NCBI GenBank assembly: GCA_034432595.1
Contig: DAOUBT010000068.1
Location: 1-64,000 of the forward strand
Direction: 5' to 3'
Length of the DNA: 64,000 nt
Origin: DAOTZR01 sp034432595
GTDB taxonomy: Bacteria > Chloroflexota > Anaerolineae > B4-G1 > SLSP01
Notes under the pieces: generated by a model
Databases searched by the model: none
What the model was told of the DNA's origin: nothing
Seen by the model: only the letters and a program-made list of their open reading frames with translations
Shown: piece by piece, positions 1 to 7,137 of the stretch
Position numbering within the stretch: position 1 is the first letter of the stretch
Layout of the letters: each line of letters opens with the position of its first letter
Program-made: the position numbers and the translations under genes

Positions 1-78
1 ACGGCGCAAACCGCTTGATACGCGATTGGTAAAGTGCTGTTTTTCACCCTGACGAACCGTCAGGGCGAGACCGTTTGT

Positions 79-462
79 CTAAACTCGAGTAGAAAGTATC
101 ATGGTGATGAGAAGGGGAATGAAGCTACCCCACGCGAAGGCCTGCCAATCCGCCTTGAACAATCCCGTCGCGATCCCAAGGCCCAACGCTAAGGCGGCGA
201 TGAGGAACCAGTAGCCCAGGGTAAAGAGGTAACTCACAGCGTCGCTGCGGAATTGGAAGAGGGGACGAAACAGCTCCGGGATGCGCTCCCGCTTTTTGAG
301 CAGGAGCAGGGTAAACACCGCGGCCAGAGTCGGGCCGCCGCCGCCTAACAGGGCGAGGAGTGGCGAATTGACCGCGATCACGCCGCGCGCGCTGAGCGTT
401 TGCGGAATCCATCCCGCCCAGCTCAGGGTAAAGGCTAAGAGGTAAAATAGCCATAGTTCCAT
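79..462 (-). pseudogene. N-terminal fragment of a CPBP-like membrane protein
   Basis: 127 residues from an ATG at 462 that has a good ribosome site (AAGGAG about 7 nt upstream); longer upstream starts are unsupported. It has about four hydrophobic segments and a GGGGPTLAA stretch near residue 40 that resembles the N-terminal half of CPBP-family intramembrane proteases. The stop falls just after LLITMILSTRV, before where this family carries its catalytic Glu-Glu and Arg/His motifs, so the product would lack an active site. The sequence beyond the stop (1-78) does not continue the family in any frame and holds a perfect 8-bp hairpin (48-66). Truncation by rearrangement or an inserted element is inferred. 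The family assignment is tentative. Confidence 0.4.
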
Positions 463-612
463 AGCGCTTCTCCTTTGCTTTGTTAGTTTGCTTGAGGGTT
501 GTCCCTTTCTATTCTCCGACGCGATCTTGCCAAAGAAAGGGTCATGCGAGGTATAGGGTAGCTTTTTTGACGGTTTTGTCAAGTGAGGTGGAACTTGTCC
601 GGTTGCTTCAGC

Positions 613-640
613 TTGACAAATTTCAGCCTTCAGGTACAAT
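613..640 (+). promoter_or_regulatory. Sigma-70 type promoter of tRNA-Phe
   Basis: TTGACA (613-618), a 16-bp spacer and TACAAT (635-640) sit about 10 bp before the 5' end of tRNA-Phe. Confidence 0.8.
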
Positions 641-650
641 CCGCTGCGTT

Positions 651-724
651 GCCGAGGTAGCTCAGTCAGGTAGAGCAGGGGACTGAAAATCCCTGTGTCG
701 CCGGTTCAATTCCGGCCCTCGGCA
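651..724 (+). tRNA. tRNA-Phe (GAA)
   Basis: Full cloverleaf: acceptor GCCGAGG pairs with CCTCGGC, D-arm GCTC/GAGC, anticodon loop CTGAAAA with GAA, T-arm GCCGG/CCGGC around TTCAATT. The discriminator is A and no CCA is encoded. A consensus promoter lies just upstream and a terminator just downstream, so it is a single-gene unit. Confidence 0.97.
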
Positions 725-731
725 CTCTGCT

Positions 732-758
732 GGCCCGGATTTCCGGGCCTTATTTGTT
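732..758 (+). terminator. Rho-independent terminator after tRNA-Phe
   Basis: GGCCCGGA (732-739) pairs with TCCGGGCC (742-749), with a tight loop, followed by a T-rich tail (TTATTTGTT). Confidence 0.75.
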
Positions 759-771
759 GGTCATGCACAGG

Positions 772-799
772 TTGACAATCCGCGCTTTGGGTATACATT
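772..799 (+). promoter_or_regulatory. Promoter of the metal-transport operon
   Basis: TTGACA (772-777), a 16-bp spacer and TACATT (794-799) predict a start near 806. That leaves an untranslated leader of about 240 nt before the ATG at 1050. Confidence 0.65.
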
Positions 800-800
800 C

Positions 801-821
801 AACTTTGCTGTAAGCAAAGTT
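801..821. promoter_or_regulatory. Perfect palindrome over the transcription start, candidate metalloregulator operator
   Basis: AACTTTGCT (801-809) and AGCAAAGTT (813-821) are perfect inverted 9-bp arms separated by 3 bp, straddling the predicted start site. The 9-3-9 geometry and GC-bearing inner arms recall MntR/DtxR-type boxes. A dimeric metal-dependent repressor is inferred from the downstream transporter genes. Confidence 0.45.
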
Positions 822-1010
822 AATCATGTTCTAAAGCCGCTGCGTTCGCGGCAACAGGTAGAGGTCCAGTTCAGGAGTTATGGAAGAAAAGAATCCGCTC
901 GACACAGGCGAGCCTTCGAGTACGAAGGACGATTAGCCCGGCGCGTTGGATTCCATGGCCTTCCCGTTGGTAGCAGGCCACGGCAACGCGCCGTGGCCTG
1001 CTTTGTGCTT
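806..1010 (+). promoter_or_regulatory. Structured leader RNA with attenuator, possible metal riboswitch
   Basis: Visible pairings: a hairpin 836-852 (GCCGC/GCGGC); helix 882-886 with 960-964 (GGAAG/CTTCC), stacked on 891-896 with 948-953 (GAATCC/GGATTC); two inner hairpins, 897-913 (GCTCG/CGAGC) and 913-928 (CCTTCG/CGAAGG); then a terminator hairpin 972-1002. Bases 939-948 (CGGCGCGTTG) are perfectly complementary to 984-993, the loop and right arm of the terminator, so the two pairings exclude each other. That is the layout of a transcription-attenuation switch. An unpaired stretch beginning AGGTAGAGG (857 on) resembles the 5' core of lysine and M-box riboswitches, but their other signature motifs are absent. 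The class is unassigned. Confidence 0.6.
972..1010 (+). terminator. Attenuator hairpin in the metal-operon leader
   Basis: A perfect 13-bp stem (972-984 with 990-1002) with loop AACGC and the tail TTGTGCTT. It lies 40 bp before the first start codon and competes with the upstream pairing at 939-948. Confidence 0.65.
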
Positions 1011-1049
1011 GATGACCCGCACAGATTTCAATACTCACGGGAGGTGGCC

Positions 1050-2306
1050 ATGCTCTACATCAGTCAGATTCAAGGCCAGCAGGTTTGGGATGCCTGGAGC
1101 CAGCCTGTAGGTCGCTGCGTGGATATTCTGGTGGGGTCCCTTGAGGAACCTTTCCCGCCAGTGTGCGCGCTTGTGGTGCGCACCCCACAAAATCAGCAGG
1201 AGTTTATCCCCGCTGCGGAAATCAGCTCGCTTTACCCCAGCATCGTTCTGAACGTGCCGTTGGAGCAGCACGTTCCCTATACCCCTACCGGCGATGAGCT
1301 GTGGCTGGTAGATCGCATCCTTGACCGTCAGATTGTGGATACGGACGGGCGGCGTGTCGTGCGGGTTAACGACCTGCAACTTGCGCGCGTAGGCACTCGC
1401 TACACCCTCACCGGCGTGGATGTGGGGCCGATTGGGCTGTTGCGGCGTCTGGGCATCGAGCGTCTGGGCCGCGGCATCGCGCGCCTGTTGGGCAAGCCCC
1501 TCAAGACGCGCGTCATCCCCTGGGAGGATGTGGCGCCGCTGCAGGAAGAACCCCTGCGCTTGAAAGTTTCGCGCGAACGCATTGTACAACTCCCTCCCGC
1601 TGATATTGCCGCCATTTTGAGCAGCCTTGATCAGCACACCAGCGAGGCGCTGCTCAATTCTTTCAGCAACGCTGAGCTGGCCGATGCTCTGGAAGAAAGC
1701 CCCTCGGATGTACAGGTCGCCATCCTCACCCAAATGGAGCCGGAGCGCGCAGCGGACATTCTGGAGGAGATGGGACCGGATGAAGCGGCGGATGTCCTCG
1801 CCGACCTGCCCGATGAGACCAGCGCCCAACTGCTGGAACTCATGGATGGCGACGATGCCGCCGAGGTGCGTGCCCTGTTGGCTTACCCCGAAGATACCGC
1901 TGGTGGCATCATGACCACCGAGTTTGCCCATGCTCCCGTCGGCCTGCGCGCGGCAGAAATGCTCGATTACCTGCGTCATTCCGAGGACGCGCAGGAGGAC
2001 GAGGCGATGTACTATGTGTATCTGGTGGATAATGACCATCGTCTGCGCGGCGTGATCAGCCTGCGCGATCTGGTCATGGCGCCGCCGGATGCCGATTTGG
2101 AACCGTGGGTTACGGATGACCCGGTCAGTGTCTCCCCGCTTACCAAACAGGAAGATGTGGCCTATCTTATGGCCAAATATGATTTGCTTTCCGTGCCTGT
2201 GGTGGACCCGGAGACCGACGAATTGCTCGGCATCGTCACGGTGGATGATGCTCTGGATGCGGTATTACCGACGGCATGGAAGAAACGCCTGCCGCGCTTC
2301 TTCTAA
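1050..2306 (+). CDS. PRC-barrel / MgtE_N / CBS-pair protein
   Basis: 418 residues from the ATG at 1050, preceded by GGGAGGTGG; the upstream in-frame ATG at 993 lies inside the attenuator stem. Domains in order: two PRC-barrel-like beta regions (about 1-75 and 80-165), an MgtE-type helical N-domain rich in ADILEEM and AADVLADLP repeats (about 190-290) and a CBS pair (about 300-415, DNDHRLRGVISLRDLV and DELLGIVTVDDALD). There is no transmembrane segment, so it is not itself the MgtE channel. In MgtE the N and CBS domains sense intracellular Mg2+; here they probably gate or sense for the Nramp-like transporter encoded 26 nt downstream. Substrate (Mg2+ or Mn2+) is not decided by the sequence. Confidence 0.85.
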   Translation: MLYISQIQGQQVWDAWSQPVGRCVDILVGSLEEPFPPVCALVVRTPQNQQEFIPAAEISSLYPSIVLNVPLEQHVPYTPTGDELWLVDRILDRQIVDTDGRRVVRVNDLQLARVGTRYTLTGVDVGPIGLLRRLGIERLGRGIARLLGKPLKTRVIPWEDVAPLQEEPLRLKVSRERIVQLPPADIAAILSSLDQHTSEALLNSFSNAELADALEESPSDVQVAILTQMEPERAADILEEMGPDEAADVLADLPDETSAQLLELMDGDDAAEVRALLAYPEDTAGGIMTTEFAHAPVGLRAAEMLDYLRHSEDAQEDEAMYYVYLVDNDHRLRGVISLRDLVMAPPDADLEPWVTDDPVSVSPLTKQEDVAYLMAKYDLLSVPVVDPETDELLGIVTVDDALDAVLPTAWKKRLPRFF

Positions 2307-2332
2307 ATCTGGGCAAGGAGGGGGAAAAGACG

Positions 2333-3580
2333 ATGAAAAAAGCATTACGTTTACCGGCTGGACTCAAGCGCCTGTTCCTGTACCTCTCTATCCTGGGGCC
2401 GGGATTGATTACGGCCAGCGCCGACAATGATGCGCCGGGCATCGCCACCTATTCCATGGCCGGCTCGCGCTATGGTTACCGTTTTTTGTGGATTATTCTT
2501 TTCATTACCTTTGGCGAAGTCATCGTGCAGGAAATGGCGGCGCGCATGGGCGCGGTCACGGGCAAAGGCGCGGCGGATCTCATCCGCGAACGCTTTGGGG
2601 TGCGCATCACGGCCTTCGCCATGCTCTGCCTCCTCGTCGGCAATCTCGGCACGACTTTAGCGCAATTCGCGGGCGTGGCCGCGAGCACCGAACTGCTGGG
2701 CGTGACGCGCTACCTGACCGTTCCCCTCGCCGCCATCGCCGTGGGTTTTCTGGTCCTGCGCGGTTCCTACGACCGTGTGGAGAAGGTGCTGCTGCTGTTG
2801 TGCCTGGCCTCGCTGAGCTATGTCGTCACGGCTTTCATTGTCAAGCCGAACTGGGGCGAAGTGGCGCGCAACCTTTTCGTGCCGAGCTTTATCCCACAAA
2901 CGGAATACATCCTCACCGTTCTGGCGACCATCGGTACCACCATCACGCCCTGGGGTATCTTCTACATGCAGGCATCCGTGGCGGATAAAGGGGTTTCCAT
3001 GGACGAATATCCACTCACGCGCACGGATGTGATGGTCGGGGCCTCCTGGGGCAATGTCGTTTCCGCCTTCATCATTATCACCACTGCCACGACCCTGTTT
3101 GTTGCCGGCATTGGCGTGGACACGGCGGAAGAGGCGGCTCAGGCCTTAGCGCCTCTGGCGGGCGAAAACGCGCGCTATCTTTTCACCATCGGCATGTTGG
3201 GCGCATCCTTGCTGGCGGCTTCGGTGCTCCCTCTGGCTACAGCTTACGCCGTCTGCGAGGCCTTCGGTTGGGAGCGCGGCCTGAATCAAAAGTTTGAAGA
3301 AGCCCCCATTTTTTACGGCATTTACCTGGGTTTCATCATCATCAGCGTCCTGGTCGTGCTGATTCCGGGGCTGCCGCTTTTCCGCGTGATGATGCTCTCG
3401 CAGTCGCTCAATGCCATTTTATTGCCCGTCCTGCTCGTGCTCATCATCAAGCTGGCGAACGACCGGCGCGTTATGCGACAATGGGCTAACCGTCGCTGGC
3501 AGAATGTCCTGGCCGTTGTGCTCACGGTGCTCATCAGCCTGGTGACGATTACCCTGTTTGTTGCCCCTCTCTTCGAGTGA
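2333..3580 (+). CDS. Nramp/SLC11-family divalent metal transporter, atypical
   Basis: 415 residues with about 11 hydrophobic segments; ATG at 2333 follows AAGGAGGGGG. The TM1 unwound region reads ADNDAPGIATY where classical Nramp has DPGN. The TM6 position reads TTITPWGIFYMQASV where Nramp normally has a Met-Pro-His motif whose Met favours transition metals. Loss of that Met is a trait of the Nramp-related magnesium transporters (NRMT). The MgtE_N/CBS partner immediately upstream fits either Mg2+ or Mn2+ uptake. The pair shares one leader and promoter. Confidence 0.85.
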   Translation: MKKALRLPAGLKRLFLYLSILGPGLITASADNDAPGIATYSMAGSRYGYRFLWIILFITFGEVIVQEMAARMGAVTGKGAADLIRERFGVRITAFAMLCLLVGNLGTTLAQFAGVAASTELLGVTRYLTVPLAAIAVGFLVLRGSYDRVEKVLLLLCLASLSYVVTAFIVKPNWGEVARNLFVPSFIPQTEYILTVLATIGTTITPWGIFYMQASVADKGVSMDEYPLTRTDVMVGASWGNVVSAFIIITTATTLFVAGIGVDTAEEAAQALAPLAGENARYLFTIGMLGASLLAASVLPLATAYAVCEAFGWERGLNQKFEEAPIFYGIYLGFIIISVLVVLIPGLPLFRVMMLSQSLNAILLPVLLVLIIKLANDRRVMRQWANRRWQNVLAVVLTVLISLVTITLFVAPLFE

Positions 3581-3584
3581 TGTC

Positions 3585-4394
3585 GTGGCGCGTGAAATTC
3601 CTTATCCCGTAACTTTTGAAGAGCTACCGCCGTCCTGGCAGGCGGCGGTAGCTCTTGCCCATCCCGATCCGCTGATGTCGCCGTGGATACTTTACATTCC
3701 CTCTCACACCCTCACCCTGCGGCGTGGACGGGTACCCGCGCAAGCCCTGCTGTTCACCGACGCGGGCCTGATCCACGTGCAAGGCGAGCCGCAAGCCACG
3801 GCGCGCCTGGTCCGCGCGGACGAGGTTCTGTGCGTGCGGCACACCATGGTGCTCCTCTACGGTCGTCTGGATATGGACCTGCGCGGCCAACCCTCGCTCC
3901 ACATCGAGTACAACACCGTGGGCGAGCGTCATCTTCATCAACCTCTGCAGCGCTTTCTGGATGCCGTCTTGGGGGCGCCGGTAGCTTCTGGACGCGACGC
4001 GCGCACGCAGGCGCTGTTGCAGGAATTAGAAGCGCGCAGCTATGCCTTCAAAAATGGCCTGGCGCTCTACGCCCTGTTGCCGGATGAATCCCTGGCGGGC
4101 TACGTCTGGCAGCCGCGCGTGGCGGGGTTATTGGGCCGTGTCAGGCTGCCCGCGACGCTCCTGGCGCTCACCCCGCGCGCGGTGCTGCATCTGAGCGAGG
4201 CGCGGATCAAGGGAGCGGCCTATGGTTGGGCCATGGGCTTCTATCCGCGCGCGCACCTGCGCGAACAGCGCGTTCTGCCGTCAGACCCCTGGCAGCGTCT
4301 GCAATGGCGGTTAGGGGGTGGGGCTGATGAGGTCACGTGCGAGGCGTTACTCTCGCCGTCGGTCGTTCAAGCCTGGCTGGCGCTGCTTTCTTGA
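3585..4394 (+). CDS. Uncharacterised protein downstream of the metal transporter
   Basis: 269 residues if begun at the GTG at 3585; a TTG at 3558 would overlap the transporter end. No ribosome site is convincing for either. No signal peptide or membrane segment. Composition is mixed alpha/beta, with two stretches of similar tone (ILYIPSHTLTLRRGRVPAQALLFTDAGL and LLALTPRAVLHLSEARI) that could be two copies of a small PH-like beta domain; this is speculative. The 3' end overlaps the convergent zinc-ribbon gene by 28 bp. Function unknown. Confidence 0.55.
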   Translation: MAREIPYPVTFEELPPSWQAAVALAHPDPLMSPWILYIPSHTLTLRRGRVPAQALLFTDAGLIHVQGEPQATARLVRADEVLCVRHTMVLLYGRLDMDLRGQPSLHIEYNTVGERHLHQPLQRFLDAVLGAPVASGRDARTQALLQELEARSYAFKNGLALYALLPDESLAGYVWQPRVAGLLGRVRLPATLLALTPRAVLHLSEARIKGAAYGWAMGFYPRAHLREQRVLPSDPWQRLQWRLGGGADEVTCEALLSPSVVQAWLALLS

Positions 4395-4855
4395 AGGAGC
4401 CGCGCCGCCGCTGCGCGTAAAGAAGGGCGCGCACACGACGCGGCCCACTGCAGCGCATCGCGTGCCGTTTCCCCGCCAAAACTCACCAGGGCTTCCAGGG
4501 CGCTCAACCGTGCCGGAATCATAGCCGCATCGTCCTCTAACAAGGCACGCAGGGTAGGGATGGCTTCCACCGCATGGAGCTGACGCAAACTTTCCACGGC
4601 GGCACATAACAGGTCGAACGAACGCGAGCGGCTTTCGACCAGCGCAATCAGGGGCGATATGGCGCGCGCATCGCCCGGTTCCGCCAGCATGGCGCAAGCC
4701 AGACCGGCGCGGTCGAGCACGGGGTGGCGCAGAGCAGCGATATACCGCGTCACGCCATCCTCCCCCGTTTGGGTCACATCCGCGCCACACACGGGGCAAA
4801 TCGTTGCTCCTTGAGAAATCTCGGCCCAACAGTGTGGACAGTAAAACTTCACCAC
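4367..4855 (-). CDS. Zinc-ribbon plus HEAT-repeat protein
   Basis: 162 residues. Begins with a zinc ribbon (CPHC at 6-9, CPVC at 20-23), followed by helical repeats (about 35-160) of HEAT/PBS-lyase type, with paired helices such as DARAISPLIALVESR and AVEAIPTLRALLEDD. HEAT repeats usually serve as protein-binding scaffolds. The start overlaps the upstream gene stop by 7 bp and the three minus-strand genes 6203-4367 form a coupled operon. No catalytic motif is visible, so an adaptor role is inferred. Confidence 0.75.
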   Translation of the reverse strand: MVKFYCPHCWAEISQGATICPVCGADVTQTGEDGVTRYIAALRHPVLDRAGLACAMLAEPGDARAISPLIALVESRSRSFDLLCAAVESLRQLHAVEAIPTLRALLEDDAAMIPARLSALEALVSFGGETARDALQWAASCARPSLRAAAARLLQESSASQA

Positions 4856-5559
4856 AACCCCTTCAGGCCGGCGATGAAGGCATTCGCGCGCAACCAGCTA
4901 TCGCGTTCTGCTCCCGGCTCTTCCTCGCGGTAGCGGTAGTCATATTTGCGGATGAGTTCCTCCAGTTCCTTCAGCAAGCGCGCGGTGACCCGTTGCTGAA
5001 GCTCCACCAACTGCTGCAAGGTGGCTGCGGGGGCTGGCTGACGCAAGGCCAGACGCAGATGCGGCAGACACAGGCCGCCCGCGCGCTCCAAAGCTTCGCG
5101 TATCTCCAGCTCATCGAAGTGTTCCAGCAACAGGCGCAGATAAAGGGTCTCGGTTTCGGCGCGTGCCTCGCAGATGGGACAAGGCCCTTGTGGCTCCAGC
5201 GCGTCCGCCAGGGCGGTGGCATCCAGCTCCCGTGCGGGGCGGAGCCATTGCCGCAGCGAAGGGCGGGCGCTTCCTCCTGTGGTTCCTGGCTGGAGCAGGT
5301 TGCTCAATTCCAGCAGCGTCGCCCGGCTGAGAATGGCCACATCCAAAGCCACCCCTGGCAATGCCGCAAGCTGCCAGGCGTGTTCATTGCAAAAGCCGCG
5401 CGCTTTGCGCAGCCGGGTCTGTACCTGATAGTCATTCGCGTACTCGTAGGCTAATGATTCGATGGTGCGTTGGACACTTTTCTGCGCCAGGGTGCAAATC
5501 GCGCATCCGGGTGTGCCGAGCGTTTCGCGTAGTTCAAAATAGGGCGTATGTTGATTCAT
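4849..5559 (-). CDS. DUF6062-like cysteine/histidine-rich protein
   Basis: 236 residues, soluble. It contains two similar halves, each with a CxxC followed by a CxxH: CAIC and CNEH in the N-half, CPIC and CLPH in the C-half. This doubled pattern is what I associate with DUF6062 and suggests two metal (probably zinc) sites. The C-terminus is a charged helix (ELEELIRKYDYRYREEE). It overlaps the metallopeptidase gene by 4 bp (ATGA) and the HEAT gene by 7 bp. Function unknown. Confidence 0.7.
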   Translation of the reverse strand: MNQHTPYFELRETLGTPGCAICTLAQKSVQRTIESLAYEYANDYQVQTRLRKARGFCNEHAWQLAALPGVALDVAILSRATLLELSNLLQPGTTGGSARPSLRQWLRPARELDATALADALEPQGPCPICEARAETETLYLRLLLEHFDELEIREALERAGGLCLPHLRLALRQPAPAATLQQLVELQQRVTARLLKELEELIRKYDYRYREEEPGAERDSWLRANAFIAGLKGLW

Positions 5560-6203
5560 ACTCCTCCTCCCACCATGCGGCGCGTTTGCTCGAAACAGCG
5601 CTGAATGTAAAGCGCGTGCAGCGGACCTAATGTGGGATACAGGATGACTTCACCTGTGGGACTGGTCCAGCTTATCACTTCCCGCGCCGGAGCTTCATTA
5701 CGCAGGAAGGCAAAATATTCGGGGAAGAGGAACCCGGCCACCGTTTCGGCCCAACTTTCCACCGGTCCGCGCTCGCGCGCCCACCAGGTTGGACCCGGCT
5801 CTCCGCGTTCGATAGCTTTGAGTCCGTTCACAAAGCGCCCATTGCCACCGAGCCACTGTATCCACCAGGGCGCGGTGCTCCAATCCCAGTAATGGGCCAG
5901 TTCGTGCGCGATGGCCACGCGCGGTCCCCAAAATTGATGGTCGGGGATGCCGTGTTGGCGGAACAGGCCGTCGCCTAAGGTGATGAGGCGACGACCGGCG
6001 TAGTGCATACCGGCGCCGGCCTGCACGCGGCGCAGGGTCAATCCGGCGAAGAGACGGCGCACGGCGTTTATCCCGCCCAGCGCCGTGCTGTAACGCTCCA
6101 ATACCACAGCGATATGCTGTTCTTCCTCCGCCGTCCAGCCTGTTTCCGCTTTTTCCGGCGCCACCTGCATGATGATGCCGCTCTGTTGGATGAGAGGGTG
6201 CAT
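5556..6203 (-). CDS. Zincin-type metallopeptidase, uncharacterised
   Basis: 215 residues from the ATG at 6203, chosen because GGAG lies 9 nt upstream; ATGs at 6236, 6212 and 6170 are also in frame. The zincin core is AHELAHYWD (His100, Glu101, His104), followed about 45 residues on by ESWAE, whose Glu149 or Glu153 could be the third ligand as in gluzincins. No signal peptide, so probably cytoplasmic. The first gene of a tightly overlapping operon with two zinc-motif proteins. Substrate unknown. Confidence 0.7.
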   Translation of the reverse strand: MHPLIQQSGIIMQVAPEKAETGWTAEEEQHIAVVLERYSTALGGINAVRRLFAGLTLRRVQAGAGMHYAGRRLITLGDGLFRQHGIPDHQFWGPRVAIAHELAHYWDWSTAPWWIQWLGGNGRFVNGLKAIERGEPGPTWWARERGPVESWAETVAGFLFPEYFAFLRNEAPAREVISWTSPTGEVILYPTLGPLHALYIQRCFEQTRRMVGGGV

Positions 6204-6280
6204 AGGATGCATCTCCAGCGTATGGGATACTCCCAACTATAGCACAGGCACGGGGAATGGCAATGTTTTGCGCTTTTTTT

Positions 6281-6529
6281 TGCCAGCCGGGGGCAGGCGG
6301 TACGGGTGGTGTGGGCTTGGTGCCAGCCGGAGGCAGGCGGTACGGGTTGTGTGGGTTCGGGGTCAGCCGGGGGCAGGCGGTGCGGGTTGTGTGGGTTCGG
6401 GGTCAGCCGGGGATTGGCGGTACGGGTGGTGTGGGCTTGGTGCAGGCGGTACGGGTGGTGTGGGCTTGGTGCCAGCCGGAGGCAGGCGGTACGGGTGGTG
6501 TGGGTTTGGGGTCAGCCGGAGGGTGTGGG
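6281..6529. repeat. 40-bp tandem repeat (minisatellite), about six units
   Basis: Units begin at 6281, 6321, 6361, 6401, 6441 (shortened to 29 bp), 6470 and 6510 (partial). Each unit is a GCCAGCCGGAGGCAGGCGG half followed by TACGGGTGGTGTGGGCTTGG with few substitutions. Strongly G-rich on the plus strand. It opens long ORFs in several frames that I regard as artefacts. It ends 13 bp before the -35 box of the GtrA operon promoter. Confidence 0.95.
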
Positions 6530-6541
6530 CCACTTTCCCTT

Positions 6542-6569
6542 TTGACATCCCTGCCGCGCGGGTTATAAT
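6542..6569 (+). promoter_or_regulatory. Consensus promoter of the gtrA-GT39 operon
   Basis: TTGACA (6542-6547), a 16-bp spacer and TATAAT (6564-6569); start expected near 6576, 16 nt before the ATG at 6592. Confidence 0.9.
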
Positions 6570-6591
6570 CCCCGCGCGAGTGGAGGGAATC

Positions 6592-7137
6592 ATGAAAGAG
6601 AAAATTATGAGCTTTTTAACCAATCGTCGCGAAATGGAACGCTTTGGCAAGTTCCTGGTTGTGGGGACGTTCGGCGCTTTGGTAGATTTCGGCTTTTATA
6701 ATCTCTTGCTCTCCCCGGCAGAGGCACTGCTGGCCGGGGATGTGCGTTTTGCACAGGCGCTGATGGCTTTGGGCCTGCTTCCCGGACAGGTGACAGCGTT
6801 GGCACCGGCGTTGGCCGGGAGCATCTCTTTTGTGTTGGCGATTATCAGCAACTTCATCTGGAACCGCTACTGGACCTATCCCGATTCCCGCTCCAAGCCA
6901 ATCGTCAAGCAATTTGTGCAGTTTTTCCTGGTCAACCTCACCGGCATCGTGATTCGAGTGCCGATTATTACCTTCACGCATCAGCCTTTTGCTCGTCTGG
7001 TCACGGCCTTGTATCCGTCCATCGGCGCTGGGGCGGAGCGATTGGGCAAAAACCTTGCCCTGGCCTTGGCGGTGGGGATTGTGTTGTTCTGGAATTTCTT
7101 CGTCAATCGCTATTGGACCTACAACGACGTGAAATGA
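6592..7137 (+). CDS. GtrA-family membrane protein
   Basis: 181 residues, four hydrophobic helices. The start is the ATG at 6592 with GGAGGGAA upstream and a perfect promoter; the long in-frame extension through the minisatellite is rejected. GtrA hallmarks: FLVVGTFGALVDFGFYNLL in TM1 and two ISNF/VNRYWTY-type motifs after TM2 and TM4 (FIWNRYWTYPDS, FVNRYWTYNDV). GtrA proteins are thought to help move lipid-linked sugars across the membrane for cell-surface glycosylation. It overlaps the next gene by 4 bp, so it is coupled to the two glycosyltransferases. Confidence 0.9.
   Translation: MKEKIMSFLTNRREMERFGKFLVVGTFGALVDFGFYNLLLSPAEALLAGDVRFAQALMALGLLPGQVTALAPALAGSISFVLAIISNFIWNRYWTYPDSRSKPIVKQFVQFFLVNLTGIVIRVPIITFTHQPFARLVTALYPSIGAGAERLGKNLALALAVGIVLFWNFFVNRYWTYNDVK

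Noticed and set aside
806..1010. Lysine riboswitch
   Set aside because: Only the 5' AGGTAGAGG core matches; the GAAAGG and GCCGAAG motifs are absent and no lysine gene follows.
6306..6568. Gly-rich protein ORFs over the 40-bp repeat
   Set aside because: They arise from repeated DNA, lack starts with ribosome sites, and run into the gtrA promoter.
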